Assembly: GCF_022606355.1 (NCBI RefSeq)
Contig: NZ_JAHHZQ010000004.1
Coordinates: 496,001 to 560,000, forward strand
From: Leifsonia shinshuensis
GTDB taxonomy: Bacteria > Actinomycetota > Actinomycetes > Actinomycetales > Microbacteriaceae
Direction: 5' to 3'
DNA: 64,000 bases
In this document: positions 35,358 through 46,515 of the stretch, piece after piece
Layout: the number at the start of each line of letters is the position of its first letter
Position numbering within the stretch: position 1 is the first letter of the stretch
Notes under the pieces: generated by a model
The model's input: only the letters and a program-made list of their open reading frames with translations
Told to the model about the DNA's origin: nothing
Database searches by the model: none
Position numbers and translations under genes: made by a program

Positions 35358-35870
35358 ATGTCACACCACACCATGTCCGCGGGCGAGCACACCGACGACC
35401 ACCGTCCACGTCGCCGCATCTCCGGCGTCGGCCGCGTCCTCGTGTTCGTCTACGGCGTGCTGGCGCTCGCGGCCACCGGGCGCAGCGTCTTCCAGATCAT
35501 CGACCGCTTCCACGAGGCGCCCGTGGCGTTCACGCTGTCCGGGCTCTCCGCCGTGGTGTACATCGTCGCCACCATCGCGCTCGTCGCGCCCGGCCGGTTC
35601 TGGTACCGCGTGGCGTGGGTCACGATCAGCTTCGAGCTGGCCGGCGTGCTGGTGATCGGCGCTCTGAGCCTGTTCGCGCCCCAGACCCTCGGCCTCCACG
35701 ACATCGACCCGTTCGGGCGTGACGCCACCGTCTGGTCGGTCTTCGGCATGGGCTACCTGTTCATCCCGCTGGTGCTGCCGATCCTCGGGCTGTTCTGGCT
35801 CTCCCGGCACCACCCGACCGAGAAGGCCACGGCCGAGCGGACGGTCGCCGGCGACGGAGCGCGTTCGTGA
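35358..35870 (+). CDS. Membrane protein (four helices)
   Basis: 170 residues: a His/Arg-rich cytoplasmic N-terminus (about 30 residues), then four membrane helices (FVYGVLALAATG, VVYIVATIALVAPG, FELAGVLVIGALSLF, GYLFIPLVLPILGLFWL). A TAGAAT box lies 8 nt before the ATG at 35358; the ATG at 35373 is an alternative. The stop overlaps the ribF GTG by 4 bases. Function unknown. Confidence 0.72.
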   Translation: MSHHTMSAGEHTDDHRPRRRISGVGRVLVFVYGVLALAATGRSVFQIIDRFHEAPVAFTLSGLSAVVYIVATIALVAPGRFWYRVAWVTISFELAGVLVIGALSLFAPQTLGLHDIDPFGRDATVWSVFGMGYLFIPLVLPILGLFWLSRHHPTEKATAERTVAGDGARS

Positions 35871-36811
35871 AGGTCTTCCACGCCGTCGCGGAGGTGCCGG
35901 ACGGGTTCGGTCCGAGCGCCGTCACGATCGGCAAGTTCGACGGCGTGCACACCGGGCACCGCGCGGTGATCGACCGACTGCGCAGCGTCGCCGCCGAGCG
36001 CGGACTGACCGCGACGGTCATCACCTTCGACCGCAACCCGCTGGAGCTGCTCGCCCCCGAGAAGTGCCCGTCGTCGCTGGTGAGCAACCGGCAGAAGCTC
36101 GAGCTCCTGGCGGAGACGGGCATCGACGCGACCCTGATGGTGGCCTTCGACCGCGCCCTGGCCGACCTCCCGCCCGAGGAGTTCGTGCATCGCATCCTGG
36201 TGGACCGCCTGCACGCGGCAGCCGTCCTCGTGGGAAGCGACTTCCGGTTCGGCGCCAGAGGAGCGGGCGACGTCGCGATGCTGACGGCGTTGGGCGAGCG
36301 CTACGGCTTCACGGTCGAGCTGATCGACGACGTGCGCCCCGAGCACGGCCGCCGGGTCTCGTCCACCTGGATCCGCGACCTGCTCGCCGAGGGCGACGTG
36401 CGGCACGCCGCCGAACTGCTCGGCACCGTGCCGACCGTGCGTGGCGTCGTGGTGCACGGGGCGGCACGCGGCCGTGAGCTGGGCTTCCCGACGGCCAATC
36501 TGTCTCCCGAGAACGAGGGCCTCATCCCGGCCGACGGCGTGTACGCCGGCTGGTTGACCGACGACGACGGCACGCGCTATCCCGCCGCGATCTCGGTGGG
36601 GAACAACCCCACCTTCGAAGGTGTGCCGCAGAAGCAGGTGGAGGCGTACGTGCTCGACCGCGAGCTCGACCTCTACGGGCACACGGTCGACGTCGCATTC
36701 GCCGAGCGCATCCGCGGCATGGTGGCCTACTCCGGCGTCGAGCCGCTGATCGCGCAGATCGCCGCAGACGTCGACGAGGCCCGCCGGATCCTGACCGCAG
36801 AGCCCGCGTGA
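35867..36811 (+). CDS. ribF: Bifunctional riboflavin kinase/FAD synthetase
   Basis: Makes FMN from riboflavin and then FAD. 314 residues: the N-terminal adenylyltransferase half has GKFDGVHTGHRAV and the FDRALADLPPEEFV segment; the C-terminal kinase half has GRELGFPTANLS and the VSVGNNPTF-like ISVGNNPTFEG. GTG start in a 4-base overlap, and the next transporter gene overlaps its stop in the same way. Confidence 0.95.
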   Translation: MKVFHAVAEVPDGFGPSAVTIGKFDGVHTGHRAVIDRLRSVAAERGLTATVITFDRNPLELLAPEKCPSSLVSNRQKLELLAETGIDATLMVAFDRALADLPPEEFVHRILVDRLHAAAVLVGSDFRFGARGAGDVAMLTALGERYGFTVELIDDVRPEHGRRVSSTWIRDLLAEGDVRHAAELLGTVPTVRGVVVHGAARGRELGFPTANLSPENEGLIPADGVYAGWLTDDDGTRYPAAISVGNNPTFEGVPQKQVEAYVLDRELDLYGHTVDVAFAERIRGMVAYSGVEPLIAQIAADVDEARRILTAEPA

Positions 36812-38022
36812 CGGCAGGGCAGGCGGCTCGCCCGCTCTGGCACGGTCGTGCGGTCGCTCTGCTCGGCATCCTGCTGGTCGCGGCCAACCTGCGCACGGCG
36901 GTCGCCGCGCTGTCGCCGATCTTCTCGGAGATCCGGGCGGAGTTCCCGGTGTCGGCCGTCGGGGTCGGGCTGCTCGGGATGCTGCCGCCGGTCTGCTTCG
37001 CGCTCTTCGGCCTCCTCGCGCCGATCTTCACGCGCCGGCTGTCGCTGGAGACCGTGCTGCTGATCGCGCTCGGCGTCATGCTGACCGGGCACGTCCTCCG
37101 CGCGGCCGCCGGCTCGTTCGCCGTGCTCGCGCTCGGCTCCGTTGTGACGTTCGCGGGGATGGGCGTCGGCAACGTCCTCCTGCCTCCGCTGGTGAAGCGC
37201 TACTTCCCCGACCGCATCGGCCTCGTCACCGCGCTGTACGCGACGGTGATGTCGGTGAGCACCCTGCTGCCGCCGCTGGTGGCGGTGCCGGTGGCGGATG
37301 CCGCGGGCTGGCACGTCTCGGTGGGGATGTGGGCTCTGATGAGCGTGCTCGCCATCCTCCCGTGGCTGCGCATCGTCATCACGCACCGGCCGGCTCATCC
37401 CGCTCACGACGTGGAGGTCGAGGAGGCCGACCGCTCGCTGGTGGCCCGCGTCTGGCGCTCCGGCCTGGCCTGGGCCATGGCGGTGGTGTTCGCGGTCTCG
37501 AGCCTCAACGCGTATGCGATGTTCGCGTGGCTGCCGCAGATCGTCCACGATGTCGCAGGGACCTCGCCGGCGGAGTCGGGCGCCCTCCTCTCGATCTATG
37601 CGGGGATGGGCATCCCGGCCGGATTGCTGGTGCCGTTGCTCGCCGCTCGGATGCGCAACGTCGCCCTTCTCGTCTACGCCGGCGTCGCGTTCTTCCTCGT
37701 AGGCTACGCGGGACTCATCCTGGCGCCGGGCGCGGCGACCTGGCTCTGGGTGGCGCTCGCCGGCCTCGGCCCGCTGCTCTTCCCGCTGAGCCTGGTGCTG
37801 ATCAACGTGCGCACCCGCACGCACGCCGGGTCGGTGGCGTTGAGCGGCTTCACGCAGGGACTCGGCTACACGCTCGGCGCGCTCGGTCCGCTCGCGGTCG
37901 GCGTGCTGCACGAGCTGACGGGAGGCTGGACGGTGCCGCTGCTGGTGCTGACCGCGACAGCGCTCGCCGCCGCGGCGGCCGGGGCCGTCGTCGCCCGCCC
38001 CGCCGCGCTCGAAGACCGTTGA
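36808..38022 (+). CDS. MFS transporter (CynX/NimT-like)
   Basis: 404 residues with about 12 membrane helices. The first helix block ANLRTAVAALSPI matches the CynX/NimT subgroup, whose members move cyanate or nitroimidazole-type anions. GTG start overlapping the ribF stop by 4 bases. No periplasmic partner was seen nearby; substrate unknown. Confidence 0.8.
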   Translation: MTAGQAARPLWHGRAVALLGILLVAANLRTAVAALSPIFSEIRAEFPVSAVGVGLLGMLPPVCFALFGLLAPIFTRRLSLETVLLIALGVMLTGHVLRAAAGSFAVLALGSVVTFAGMGVGNVLLPPLVKRYFPDRIGLVTALYATVMSVSTLLPPLVAVPVADAAGWHVSVGMWALMSVLAILPWLRIVITHRPAHPAHDVEVEEADRSLVARVWRSGLAWAMAVVFAVSSLNAYAMFAWLPQIVHDVAGTSPAESGALLSIYAGMGIPAGLLVPLLAARMRNVALLVYAGVAFFLVGYAGLILAPGAATWLWVALAGLGPLLFPLSLVLINVRTRTHAGSVALSGFTQGLGYTLGALGPLAVGVLHELTGGWTVPLLVLTATALAAAAAGAVVARPAALEDR

Positions 38023-38033
38023 CGATGCTCGTT

Positions 38034-38045
38034 GCTCATTTGAGC
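38034..38045. promoter_or_regulatory. Palindrome upstream of the deoxyribose operon
   Basis: GCTCA-TT-TGAGC lies 42 bp ahead of the GTG of the SorC-type regulator, just upstream of its -35 region. Candidate operator for the encoded regulator. Confidence 0.5.
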
Positions 38046-38074
38046 GGGCAGTGCGCAAGCGTTGCACGCCGCCC

Positions 38075-38080
38075 TAAGCT
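38075..38080 (+). promoter_or_regulatory. -10 box of the deoC operon
   Basis: TAAGCT, 6 nt before the GTG at 38087; predicted leaderless start. TGCGCA at 38052-38057 is a weak -35 at 17-bp spacing. Confidence 0.6.
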
Positions 38081-38086
38081 GGTCGG

Positions 38087-39061
38087 GTGGCCCTGAACGA
38101 TACCGACGAGATCCTCGCCGTCAAAGCCGCAGAACTCTATTACGAGGCCGGCAAGACCCAGGACGAGATCGGCGTCGCCCTCAACGTCTCCCGCTGGAAG
38201 GTCGGCCGACTGCTGGTGGCAGCGCGCGAGCACGGTTTCGTGCGCATCGAGATCGTGCACCCCAGCGCCCGCCGGTTCTCGCTCGAACGCGAGCTGTGCG
38301 GCTTCTACGGGCTCGACGACGCCGTCGTCGTGCCCGCTGCGGAGGCCGACTCCGATGTGCAGGCGCGGGTCGCCCAGGCGGCAGCCGACTACCTGACCAC
38401 TCTGCGCCCGGTGCCGCGGACGCTCGGAGTGAGCTGGGGGCGCACGCTGCACGCGGTCGCCGCACGGCTGCGCCCGGGCTGGGCCGTCGGCGTGAACCCG
38501 GTGCAGATCAACGGAAGCGTGTCGAGCACCCGCCAGGCGACCGCCGCGGCCGACACCGCCGTGGTGATCGCGCGCAAGGCGCAGGGCACGGCGACCCTCC
38601 TCCCGAGCCCCGCGATCTTCGAGCACGCGGCGACCCGGCGGGCCATCGAGGCCGACCGGTCGGTGCAGTCGGTGCTCGAGCTGGCGCGCAGCGCCAACGC
38701 CTACCTCTTCAGCGCGGGAGTCGTCGACACCAGCTCGGTGCACGTCGACTCCGGCTACCTCTCGTCGGACGACGTCAGGGCGCTGGCCGACAGGGGCGCC
38801 GTCGGCGACGTCGTCGGCCGCTTCATCGACGGCGACGGGCAGGTGGCAGACCCCGAGCTCGACAGCCGCACGCTGGGCCTCAGCCTGGACGAGCTCCGCA
38901 ACGCCCGGACGTCCATCGCCGTCATCGCAGGGCAGGCCAAGCACGGCGTCGCCCATGCCGTGGTCGCCAGCGGGCTGTGCACGACGATCATCACCGACGA
39001 GTCGACGGCGAACGACCTCCTCGGCCGCACCGTGCCGAGTGAAAGGAACGAACTCACATGA
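38087..39061 (+). CDS. SorC/DeoR-type sugar-binding regulator
   Basis: 324 residues: an N-terminal HTH (TQDEIGVALNVSRWKVGRLLVAAREHGFV) and a SorC sugar-phosphate-binding domain with GVSWGRTL and the AGQAKHGVAHAVVASGL block. The B. subtilis homologue DeoR senses deoxyribose-5-phosphate and represses the deoxynucleoside operon; the same logic is inferred because deoC starts in its stop codon (4-base overlap). Confidence 0.9.
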   Translation: MALNDTDEILAVKAAELYYEAGKTQDEIGVALNVSRWKVGRLLVAAREHGFVRIEIVHPSARRFSLERELCGFYGLDDAVVVPAAEADSDVQARVAQAAADYLTTLRPVPRTLGVSWGRTLHAVAARLRPGWAVGVNPVQINGSVSSTRQATAAADTAVVIARKAQGTATLLPSPAIFEHAATRRAIEADRSVQSVLELARSANAYLFSAGVVDTSSVHVDSGYLSSDDVRALADRGAVGDVVGRFIDGDGQVADPELDSRTLGLSLDELRNARTSIAVIAGQAKHGVAHAVVASGLCTTIITDESTANDLLGRTVPSERNELT

Positions 39062-40098
39062 CCATCGAGACCACACCGCCCGTGCGCACGCTCGCACCGG
39101 CGGCCCGTGCCGTGGAGGTGCTGGGCGGCGACCTGACGGAAGGGTCGCTCCGGCGCTACCTGGGCGGCATCCCCGGCGTCGACGCCGTCGGGCTGGAGCA
39201 GCGCGCGGCCGGCCTCGGCACCCGCTCCATCAAGACCTCCAGCAAGGCCTGGGCACTGGACAAGGTGATCGAGCTCATCGACCTCACCACGCTCGAAGGC
39301 GCCGACACGCCGGGCAAGGTGCGCTCGCTCGTCGCGAAGGCCCTCACGCCCGACCCGAGCGACCTGACCGCGCCACGGCCCGCCGCCGTCTGCGTCTACG
39401 GCGACATGGTTCCGTACGCGGTGGAGGCGCTCGGCGCCTCGCACGCCGGACGCGTCGCCCGCGAGACCGGGCAGGCCGGGGGAGTCAACGTCGCCGCGGT
39501 GGCGACCGCGTTCCCGAGCGGCCGCGCCTCCCTGCCGGTCAAGCTCGCGGACACCGCAGACGCGGTTGCCGCGGGTGCCGACGAGATCGACATGGTCATC
39601 GACCGCGGTGCGTTCCTCTCCGGCCGCTACGGCCTCGTCTTCGACGAGATCGTCGCCGTCAAGGAGGCCTGCCGCCGCGACGACGGCAGCTACGCCCACC
39701 TCAAGGTCATCCTCGAGACCGGCGAGCTGAACACGTACGACAACGTCCGCAGGGCCTCCTGGCTGAGCATCCTGGCCGGCGCGGACTTCATCAAGACGTC
39801 CACCGGCAAGGTCTCGCCCGCCGCGACGCTTCCGGTCACCCTGCTGATGCTGGAGGTCGTGCGCGACTGGCACAGGCTCACCGGCGAGGAGATCGGTGTG
39901 AAGCCCGCCGGCGGCATCCGCTCCTCCAAGGACGCCATCAAGTACCTCGTCACCGTCGCGGAGACGGTCGGCGAGCGCTGGCTGCAGCCGCACCTGTTCC
40001 GGTTCGGCGCCTCCAGCCTCCTGAACGACGTGCTGCTGCAGCGCCAGAAGCTGCACACCGGCCACTACTCCGGCGCCGACTACGTGACGATCGACTGA
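39058..40098 (+). CDS. deoC: Deoxyribose-phosphate aldolase (long form)
   Basis: Splits 2-deoxyribose-5-phosphate into acetaldehyde and glyceraldehyde-3-phosphate. 346 residues; about 90 N-terminal residues precede the core that usually makes up a 220-260-residue enzyme. The Schiff-base Lys lies in FIKTSTGKVSPAA and the second Lys in GVKPAGGIRS; EIDMVIDRG also fits. The next gene, 16 bases on, should oxidise the acetaldehyde. Confidence 0.94.
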   Translation: MTIETTPPVRTLAPAARAVEVLGGDLTEGSLRRYLGGIPGVDAVGLEQRAAGLGTRSIKTSSKAWALDKVIELIDLTTLEGADTPGKVRSLVAKALTPDPSDLTAPRPAAVCVYGDMVPYAVEALGASHAGRVARETGQAGGVNVAAVATAFPSGRASLPVKLADTADAVAAGADEIDMVIDRGAFLSGRYGLVFDEIVAVKEACRRDDGSYAHLKVILETGELNTYDNVRRASWLSILAGADFIKTSTGKVSPAATLPVTLLMLEVVRDWHRLTGEEIGVKPAGGIRSSKDAIKYLVTVAETVGERWLQPHLFRFGASSLLNDVLLQRQKLHTGHYSGADYVTID

Positions 40099-40114
40099 GA
40101 CGGACGACAACACC

Positions 40115-41634
<1,520 letters not shown>

Positions 41635-41638
<4 letters not shown>

Positions 41639-42495
41639 GCCGACTGGCCGTGCCGAAGACCTACAAGCTCTACATCGGCGGCAGATTCCCCCGCTCCGAG
41701 TCGGGGCGCAGCTACGAGGTCGTGTCGGCGAAGGGGGCCTTCCTGGCGAACGCCGCCAAGGCCTCCCGCAAGGACGCCCGTGATGCTGTGGTCGCCGCGC
41801 GCGCCGCGCTCTCCGGCTGGGCCGGCGCGACGGCATACAACCGCGGCCAGGTGCTCTACCGCATCGCCGAGCTGATGGAGGGCCGCAGGGCTCAGTTCGT
41901 CGACGAGATCCAGAAGGCCGAGGGCGTCTCGGCGGCAGCTGCCGGGGCGCAGGTGGACGAGGCGATCGACCGCTGGGTCTGGTACGCGGGGTGGGCGGAC
42001 AAGTTCGCGCAGGTCGCCGGCAACGCCAACCCGGTAGCCGGCCCCTACTTCAACATCTCGGTGCCGGAGCCGACGGGAGTCGTCGCGATCGTCGCGCCGC
42101 AGGACTCCAGCCTGCTCGGCTTCGTCAGCGCGATCGCACCGGCGCTGGTCGCGGGCAACACCGTCGTCGTGGTCGCGAGCGAGCGGTTCCCGCTCTCGGC
42201 GATCAGCCTGAGCGAGGTGCTCGCGACGAGCGACGTCCCCGGTGGCGTCGTCAACATCCTCACCGGCTCACCGGCGGAGATCGCACCGTGGCTGGCCTCC
42301 CACGCCGACGTGAACGCACTCGACCTGGTCGGCGCCGGCGCTCTCGAGTGGGTCGATCTGCAGATCGCCGCGGCGGACACGCTCAAGCGCGTGCTCACCC
42401 CGGAGAACGGGCCGGACGCCGCTGCGCCGTCACTGGACCGCATCGCCTTCTTCACCGAGACGAAGACCGTCTGGCACACCAAGTCGCTGCTTTAG
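41635..42495 (+). CDS. Half-length aldehyde dehydrogenase-like protein
   Basis: 286 residues covering only the coenzyme-binding half of an aldehyde dehydrogenase. The PWNFP loop that holds the catalytic Asn reads APQDSSLLGF here, and the protein stops before the Glu, Cys and catalytic domain. It keeps IGGRFPRSESGRSYEV, RAQFVDEIQKAEG and the AGNTVVVVASERFPLSA block. It starts in the stop of the active enzyme, so it may form hybrid oligomers or tether it. The long upstream open frame is a shadow; the ATG at 41635 is the start. Confidence 0.85.
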
Positions 42496-42547
42496 AGTCA
42501 GCTGTGCCTCCCTTCCCGCACCCCCTCTTCTGAGGGAGGATGGGAGG

Positions 42548-43141
42548 ATGAGCGACGGGTGGGGATCGGAACACGGAGCGCTCGCCCTGGTCGGCGACAG
42601 CCTGACGCAGGGCGGCGACTGGGAGGCGTGGCTTCCCGGTGAAGACGTGCGCAACTTCGGCGTGGCCGGAGACACCACGGACGACGTCGTCGCCCGGTTG
42701 GACACGGTGATCGACGCGCAGCCTGCCACGGTCGCGCTGCTGATCGGCACCAACGACCTGGCCTGGCGGCGGTCGGCCGAGCACGTCGTGCGCAACGTCG
42801 AGACGATCCTGGTGACGCTGCGCAAAGAGCTCCCCGAGGCGCGCATCCTCGTGCAGTCGGTCCTGCCGCGCGGGCACGAGTTCGCCGATCAGATCCGCGA
42901 CATCAACCGCCACCTCTGGCAGTTCGCTCCGACCGTGCACGCGGCCTGGCTCGACCTGTGGCCGGCGATGGCCCTGGACGACGGCGAGTTGAACCCGGCG
43001 TACACCGACGACCGCCTGCACCTCAACGCGGAGGGGTACCGCGCGTGGCTGAACGAGCTCGTCCCCGGACTCGAGCGGGCCAGGCAGCTGCCGCCGAACA
43101 GTCGCGCCATCCAGCTGCCGGATCTCGGCGGGGCGGCCTGA
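42548..43141 (+). CDS. SGNH/GDSL hydrolase
   Basis: 197 residues with SGNH blocks I GDSLTQGGDW, II GVAGDTTDD, III GTNDLAW and V DDRLHLN, giving Ser/Asp/His catalysis on an ester. No signal peptide, so cytosolic. A strong ribosome-binding site GGAGGATGGGAGG precedes the ATG. The gene follows the deoC operon by 52 bases with a short CCCTC/GAGGG hairpin in between. Its last ~54 bases are duplicated after the stop. Confidence 0.88.
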   Translation: MSDGWGSEHGALALVGDSLTQGGDWEAWLPGEDVRNFGVAGDTTDDVVARLDTVIDAQPATVALLIGTNDLAWRRSAEHVVRNVETILVTLRKELPEARILVQSVLPRGHEFADQIRDINRHLWQFAPTVHAAWLDLWPAMALDDGELNPAYTDDRLHLNAEGYRAWLNELVPGLERARQLPPNSRAIQLPDLGGAA

Positions 43142-43200
43142 CCACTGCCGCCGAACAGTCGCGCCATCCAGCTGCCGCATCTCGGCGGGCGGCCTGACCG
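43088..43200 (+). repeat. 56-57-bp tandem duplication at the SGNH hydrolase end
   Basis: Bases 43088-43144 and 43145-43200 are the same except for one substitution and one missing G. The first copy contains the hydrolase stop codon; the second fills the gap before the convergent M20 gene. Confidence 0.9.
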
Positions 43201-43203
43201 CGG

Positions 43204-44558
43204 TCAGACCGCGCGGATCAGCTCTTCGTAGAACCGGATCCCGCGAAGCCAGGTCGCGACGCGGATCCGCTCGTTCCTGGCGTGCAGGGTGTGGTATTCC
43301 TCGACGCTGATGTCGAACGGGGTGAACCGGTACACCGCGTCGCAGATGGCGGTGAAGTGCCGTGAGTCGCTGGCTCCGAGCATGATGTACGGGGTCAGCA
43401 CCGCCTCCGGGTGCACCGACGCGACGACGCGGGCGATCCGCTCCCATTCCGGGCCCGAGGTCGGCGAGACCGGCGACGGCTCGTTCGCGTCGGTCGCCTC
43501 GATGCGCACGCGCGGGTCGTGCACGGCCTTGCGGAGGTGGGCGAGGGTCTCGTCGACGCTCGAACCGACGGCGATCCGGACGTTGACCACGGCCTCTGCC
43601 GTCTCAGGCAGTGCGTTCGCTGCCAGGCTGCCGCGCAGCTGGGTCACCGCGGTCGTCGTCCGCACGACCGCCCGGGTCTCGTCTCCGAGCCGCGCGAATG
43701 CCGCTCGCAGCAGCGGCTGGAGGCGTCGTGCCCGCGTGAAGGCCGCCCGGTAGAGCCCGGTCGCATGGGCGCCGAGGGTCTCCACCATCTGCAGATTGGT
43801 CTCGGACAGCCGGGACGGGAACGGGCGGGCGTTCAGCCGGGTGATCGCGCGGGCCAGGCGCACGGTCGCCGTCATCCGTGGCGGTGTCGAGGCGTGCCCT
43901 CCCTGCTGGTCGACGGTCATGGTCACCGTCGTCGTGCCCTTCTCGCTCACTCCGACGACCGCGACCGGACGACGCACACCGGGGAAGAGGCCCTGGACGA
44001 CCGCGCCGCCCTCGTCGACCACCATGGCCGGGCGTACTCCCCGTTCGCGCAGGGAATCCACGATCGCGTGGGCGCCGGAACCGACGGTCTCCTCGTCGTT
44101 CCCGAAGGACAGGTACACGTCCTGTGCCGGGGTGAAGCCCTCGGCGAGGAGGCTTTCGACGGCCTCGAGGATGGCGACGACCGCCCCCTTGTCGTCGAGC
44201 GTGCCGCGCGACCACAGCAGCCGGTCGTCGCCGTGTCCGGTCAGCTCGGCGGCGAACGGCGGATGATCCCAGCCGTCCGGCGTGGCAGGGACGACGTCGT
44301 AGTGCGCCAGCAGCACGATCGGCGCGTCGTCCGCACGCCCGCGCCAGCGGTAGAGGAGTGCGTGCCCGTGGTCGCCGTGCCGTTCCAGGTCGAGGGCGGC
44401 GTGCACGCGGGGGTAGAGCCGGGGGAGCGCGGTCACGAACGCGTCGAACGCGGCCCAGTCGGTCTCCTCGACCGCGTTGCGCGACATGGTGGGGATGCGC
44501 AGCAGGGTGCGGAACCGTTCGACGGCCGACTCCTCGGTGCCGGCCGTGCGTGCGTCCG

Positions 44559-44562
<4 letters not shown>
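43204..44562 (-). CDS. M20-family metallopeptidase
   Basis: 452 residues. Metal ligands and catalytic residues of M20 dipeptidases are visible: LLAHYDVVPA, SRGTLDDKGAV, GNDEETVGS (with the Glu pair) and the His in EEYHTLHARNERI; GASDSRHF follows. Expected zinc-dependent cleavage of small peptides or amidated amino acids in the cytosol. The GTG start overlaps the macrodomain stop by 4 bases; longer starts upstream lie inside that gene. Confidence 0.9.
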
Positions 44563-45086
<524 letters not shown>

Positions 45087-45087
45087 A

Positions 45088-45366
45088 TCAGCCCCGGTTG
45101 TTCGAGAGCTCGTACACCTTGAGGAGCTCGAGGATCGCGTCGTCGCGCTGGTCGCCGCCCTCCTCGAACATCGTGGAGACGTGGGTCTTGAGGTGGTTCT
45201 CGACCAGGAGCTTGTTGAGCGAGCCGAGCGACTTCTGGATGGCGAGGGACTGGGTGATGATGTCCACGCAGTAGTCCTCGTTCTCGATCATCTTCTCGAG
45301 CCCGCGGAGCTGCCCCTCGAGGATGCGCGTGCGGTGGAGGGCCCGCTTCTTGATGTCTGCGATCAC
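45088..45366 (-). CDS. CsoR/RcnR-family metal-sensing repressor
   Basis: 92 residues, all helical. The ligand set is Cys33, His58 and His62, at the spacing of Cys36/His61/Cys65 of copper CsoR but with His as the third ligand. That matches Cys35/His60/His64 of RcnR, the Ni/Co sensor, except that its His3 is Ala here. So Ni, Co or a small electrophile is as likely an inducer as Cu. The repressor should bind the G/C-tract dyads upstream of itself and of the divergent gene. GTG start, 6 nt after TATCCT. Confidence 0.88.
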   Translation of the reverse strand: MIADIKKRALHRTRILEGQLRGLEKMIENEDYCVDIITQSLAIQKSLGSLNKLLVENHLKTHVSTMFEEGGDQRDDAILELLKVYELSNNRG

Positions 45367-45372
45367 CGCACC

Positions 45373-45378
45373 AGGATA
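45373..45378 (-). promoter_or_regulatory. -10 box of csoR-like operon
   Basis: TATCCT on the minus strand, 6 nt before the GTG at 45366; predicted leaderless start. Confidence 0.6.
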
Positions 45379-45390
45379 CCGCTGTCGGAC

Positions 45391-45409
45391 GATACCCCGG
45401 CGAGGTATC
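45391..45409. promoter_or_regulatory. CsoR/RcnR-type dyad near the sensor promoter
   Basis: GATACC-CCGGCGA-GGTATC is an inverted repeat with 6-bp arms 13 bp upstream of the sensor -10, in the -35 region; a G/C-rich core flanked by TA-containing arms is typical of this family. Confidence 0.55.
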
Positions 45410-45530
45410 CAGACGGCGCATCGTATTCACGGCAGTGCATAATGAGTAAAGATCATATTCCACGATGTTCATGCAGACGTATCAGATCCGGGGATTCCGC
45501 GCCAGGATTCGGCACGGCGCGCCACGAAGA

Positions 45531-45549
45531 CACCCCCTAACGGGGGGTG
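45531..45549. promoter_or_regulatory. G/C-tract dyad before the RbsD-like gene, first
   Basis: CACCCCC-TAACG-GGGGGTG, 7-bp arms, about 75 bp upstream of the RbsD-like start. The G/C tract suggests a CsoR/RcnR operator. Confidence 0.5.
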
Positions 45550-45577
45550 GGGGAGGACATACTGCCGGGTCTATCCT

Positions 45578-45587
45578 CCCTATAGGG
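45578..45587. promoter_or_regulatory. G/C-tract dyad before the RbsD-like gene, second
   Basis: CCCTATAGGG, a 10-bp palindrome 36 bp before the TTG start, matches the core of copper-sensor operators in other actinobacteria (C-tract, TATA, G-tract). Confidence 0.55.
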
Positions 45588-45623
45588 GTTGAGAAATATT
45601 CGTTTTACAGGAAAGGCCCGACT

Positions 45624-46052
45624 TTGCTGAAGAACCTCAGCCCGCTGCTGTCCGGTGCGCTTCTGAGCGCGCTCGACTCGATGCAAGATGGCGACACGCT
45701 TACCCTTGTCGGCAGCGGCTATCCCGAAGAATCACTGACCACGCCCATCGTCCACCTGGGGGAGGACGTCACCACTGAAGCGGCCGCCGAAGCCATCCTC
45801 AGTGTGTTTCCGCTCGACACCGCAGACCCGTCGCCGATCGTCTTCCTCGACCTCGCCGGCGAGCCCTACGACGTCCCCGACGTCGCCTTCGCGGTGAACG
45901 GCATCGCCTCGGACGCGGAACTCCGCCGCATCCCGATGACCCGGCTCGACCTCGAGCCGTTCCTCGAGCTCGCGTCGCACTCCGCCGTCATCGTCCGCGT
46001 GGGATCGGACGCGCCGCCGTGCGCGTTCCTGTTCCGCCGTGGAACGCTCTGA
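45624..46052 (+). CDS. RbsD/FucU-like protein
   Basis: 142 residues from a TTG start preceded by AGGAAAGG. The N-terminus LLKNLSPLLSGALLSALDSMQDGD matches the RbsD/FucU fold, whose members interconvert ring forms of ribose or fucose, though the active-site His of mutarotases (usually in DANFP or H-x) could not be assigned with confidence. The upstream ATG frame reads across the operator region and is rejected. Next to it lies an AT-rich 180-bp gap with two metal-sensor-type dyads, which suggests regulation by the divergent sensor. Confidence 0.72.
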   Translation: MLKNLSPLLSGALLSALDSMQDGDTLTLVGSGYPEESLTTPIVHLGEDVTTEAAAEAILSVFPLDTADPSPIVFLDLAGEPYDVPDVAFAVNGIASDAELRRIPMTRLDLEPFLELASHSAVIVRVGSDAPPCAFLFRRGTL

Positions 46053-46152
46053 GGCGTACTCCACAGAACAGCCGTCCGCGCCCCCGGGAGAGGTCTCGTC
46101 CCGGGGGCTCGGACCGTCTCCGGCCGCGGTCCTCCTCACAGCGGCGGATCAC

Positions 46153-46158
46153 TAGAGT
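46153..46158 (+). promoter_or_regulatory. -10 box of small membrane protein gene
   Basis: TAGAGT, 6 nt before the GTG at 46165; predicted leaderless start. Confidence 0.55.
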
Positions 46159-46164
46159 TGTGGG

Positions 46165-46500
46165 GTGCCCTACACCCCGCAGCCGCCCGCATACAACCGC
46201 GCCGCCCTCGCGCCAGGACTCATCGGCGCGCTCGCGCTGCTGTTCGGCCTCGGTCTCGCGCCCTGGTACGTCTGGGTGCAATACGCGGTCTGCGTCCTCG
46301 CACTGATCCTCTGCGTGTTCGCCTGGCAGGCGAAGCGGCGCTGGTGGCTGGTCGGGCTGATCCCGATCGCCGTGCTCTGGAATCCGATCTGGCCGATCCC
46401 CGGACTCGCCCCGGCGCTCGCCCTGCTCAGCCTCGCAGCGGCCGCCGTCTTCATCGCGGCAGGACTCACCATCAAGATTCCCGCCGACACACGCCGCTGA
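46165..46500 (+). CDS. Small membrane protein
   Basis: 111 residues with three or four membrane helices rich in Trp and Pro (LIGALALLFGLG, VWVQYAVCVLALILCVFAW, WNPIWPIPGL). The pattern is like uncharacterised DUF6804-type proteins, which is a tentative match. Start set by the -10 box. Ends 171 bases before the helicase gene. Confidence 0.65.
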   Translation: MPYTPQPPAYNRAALAPGLIGALALLFGLGLAPWYVWVQYAVCVLALILCVFAWQAKRRWWLVGLIPIAVLWNPIWPIPGLAPALALLSLAAAAVFIAAGLTIKIPADTRR

Positions 46501-46515
46501 GGGCGTCGCATACGG

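Noticed and set aside
45465-45623. N-terminal extension of the RbsD-like protein from an ATG at 45465
   Set aside because: It would translate the operator dyads and G tracts; similarity starts at the TTG at 45624, which has a ribosome-binding site.
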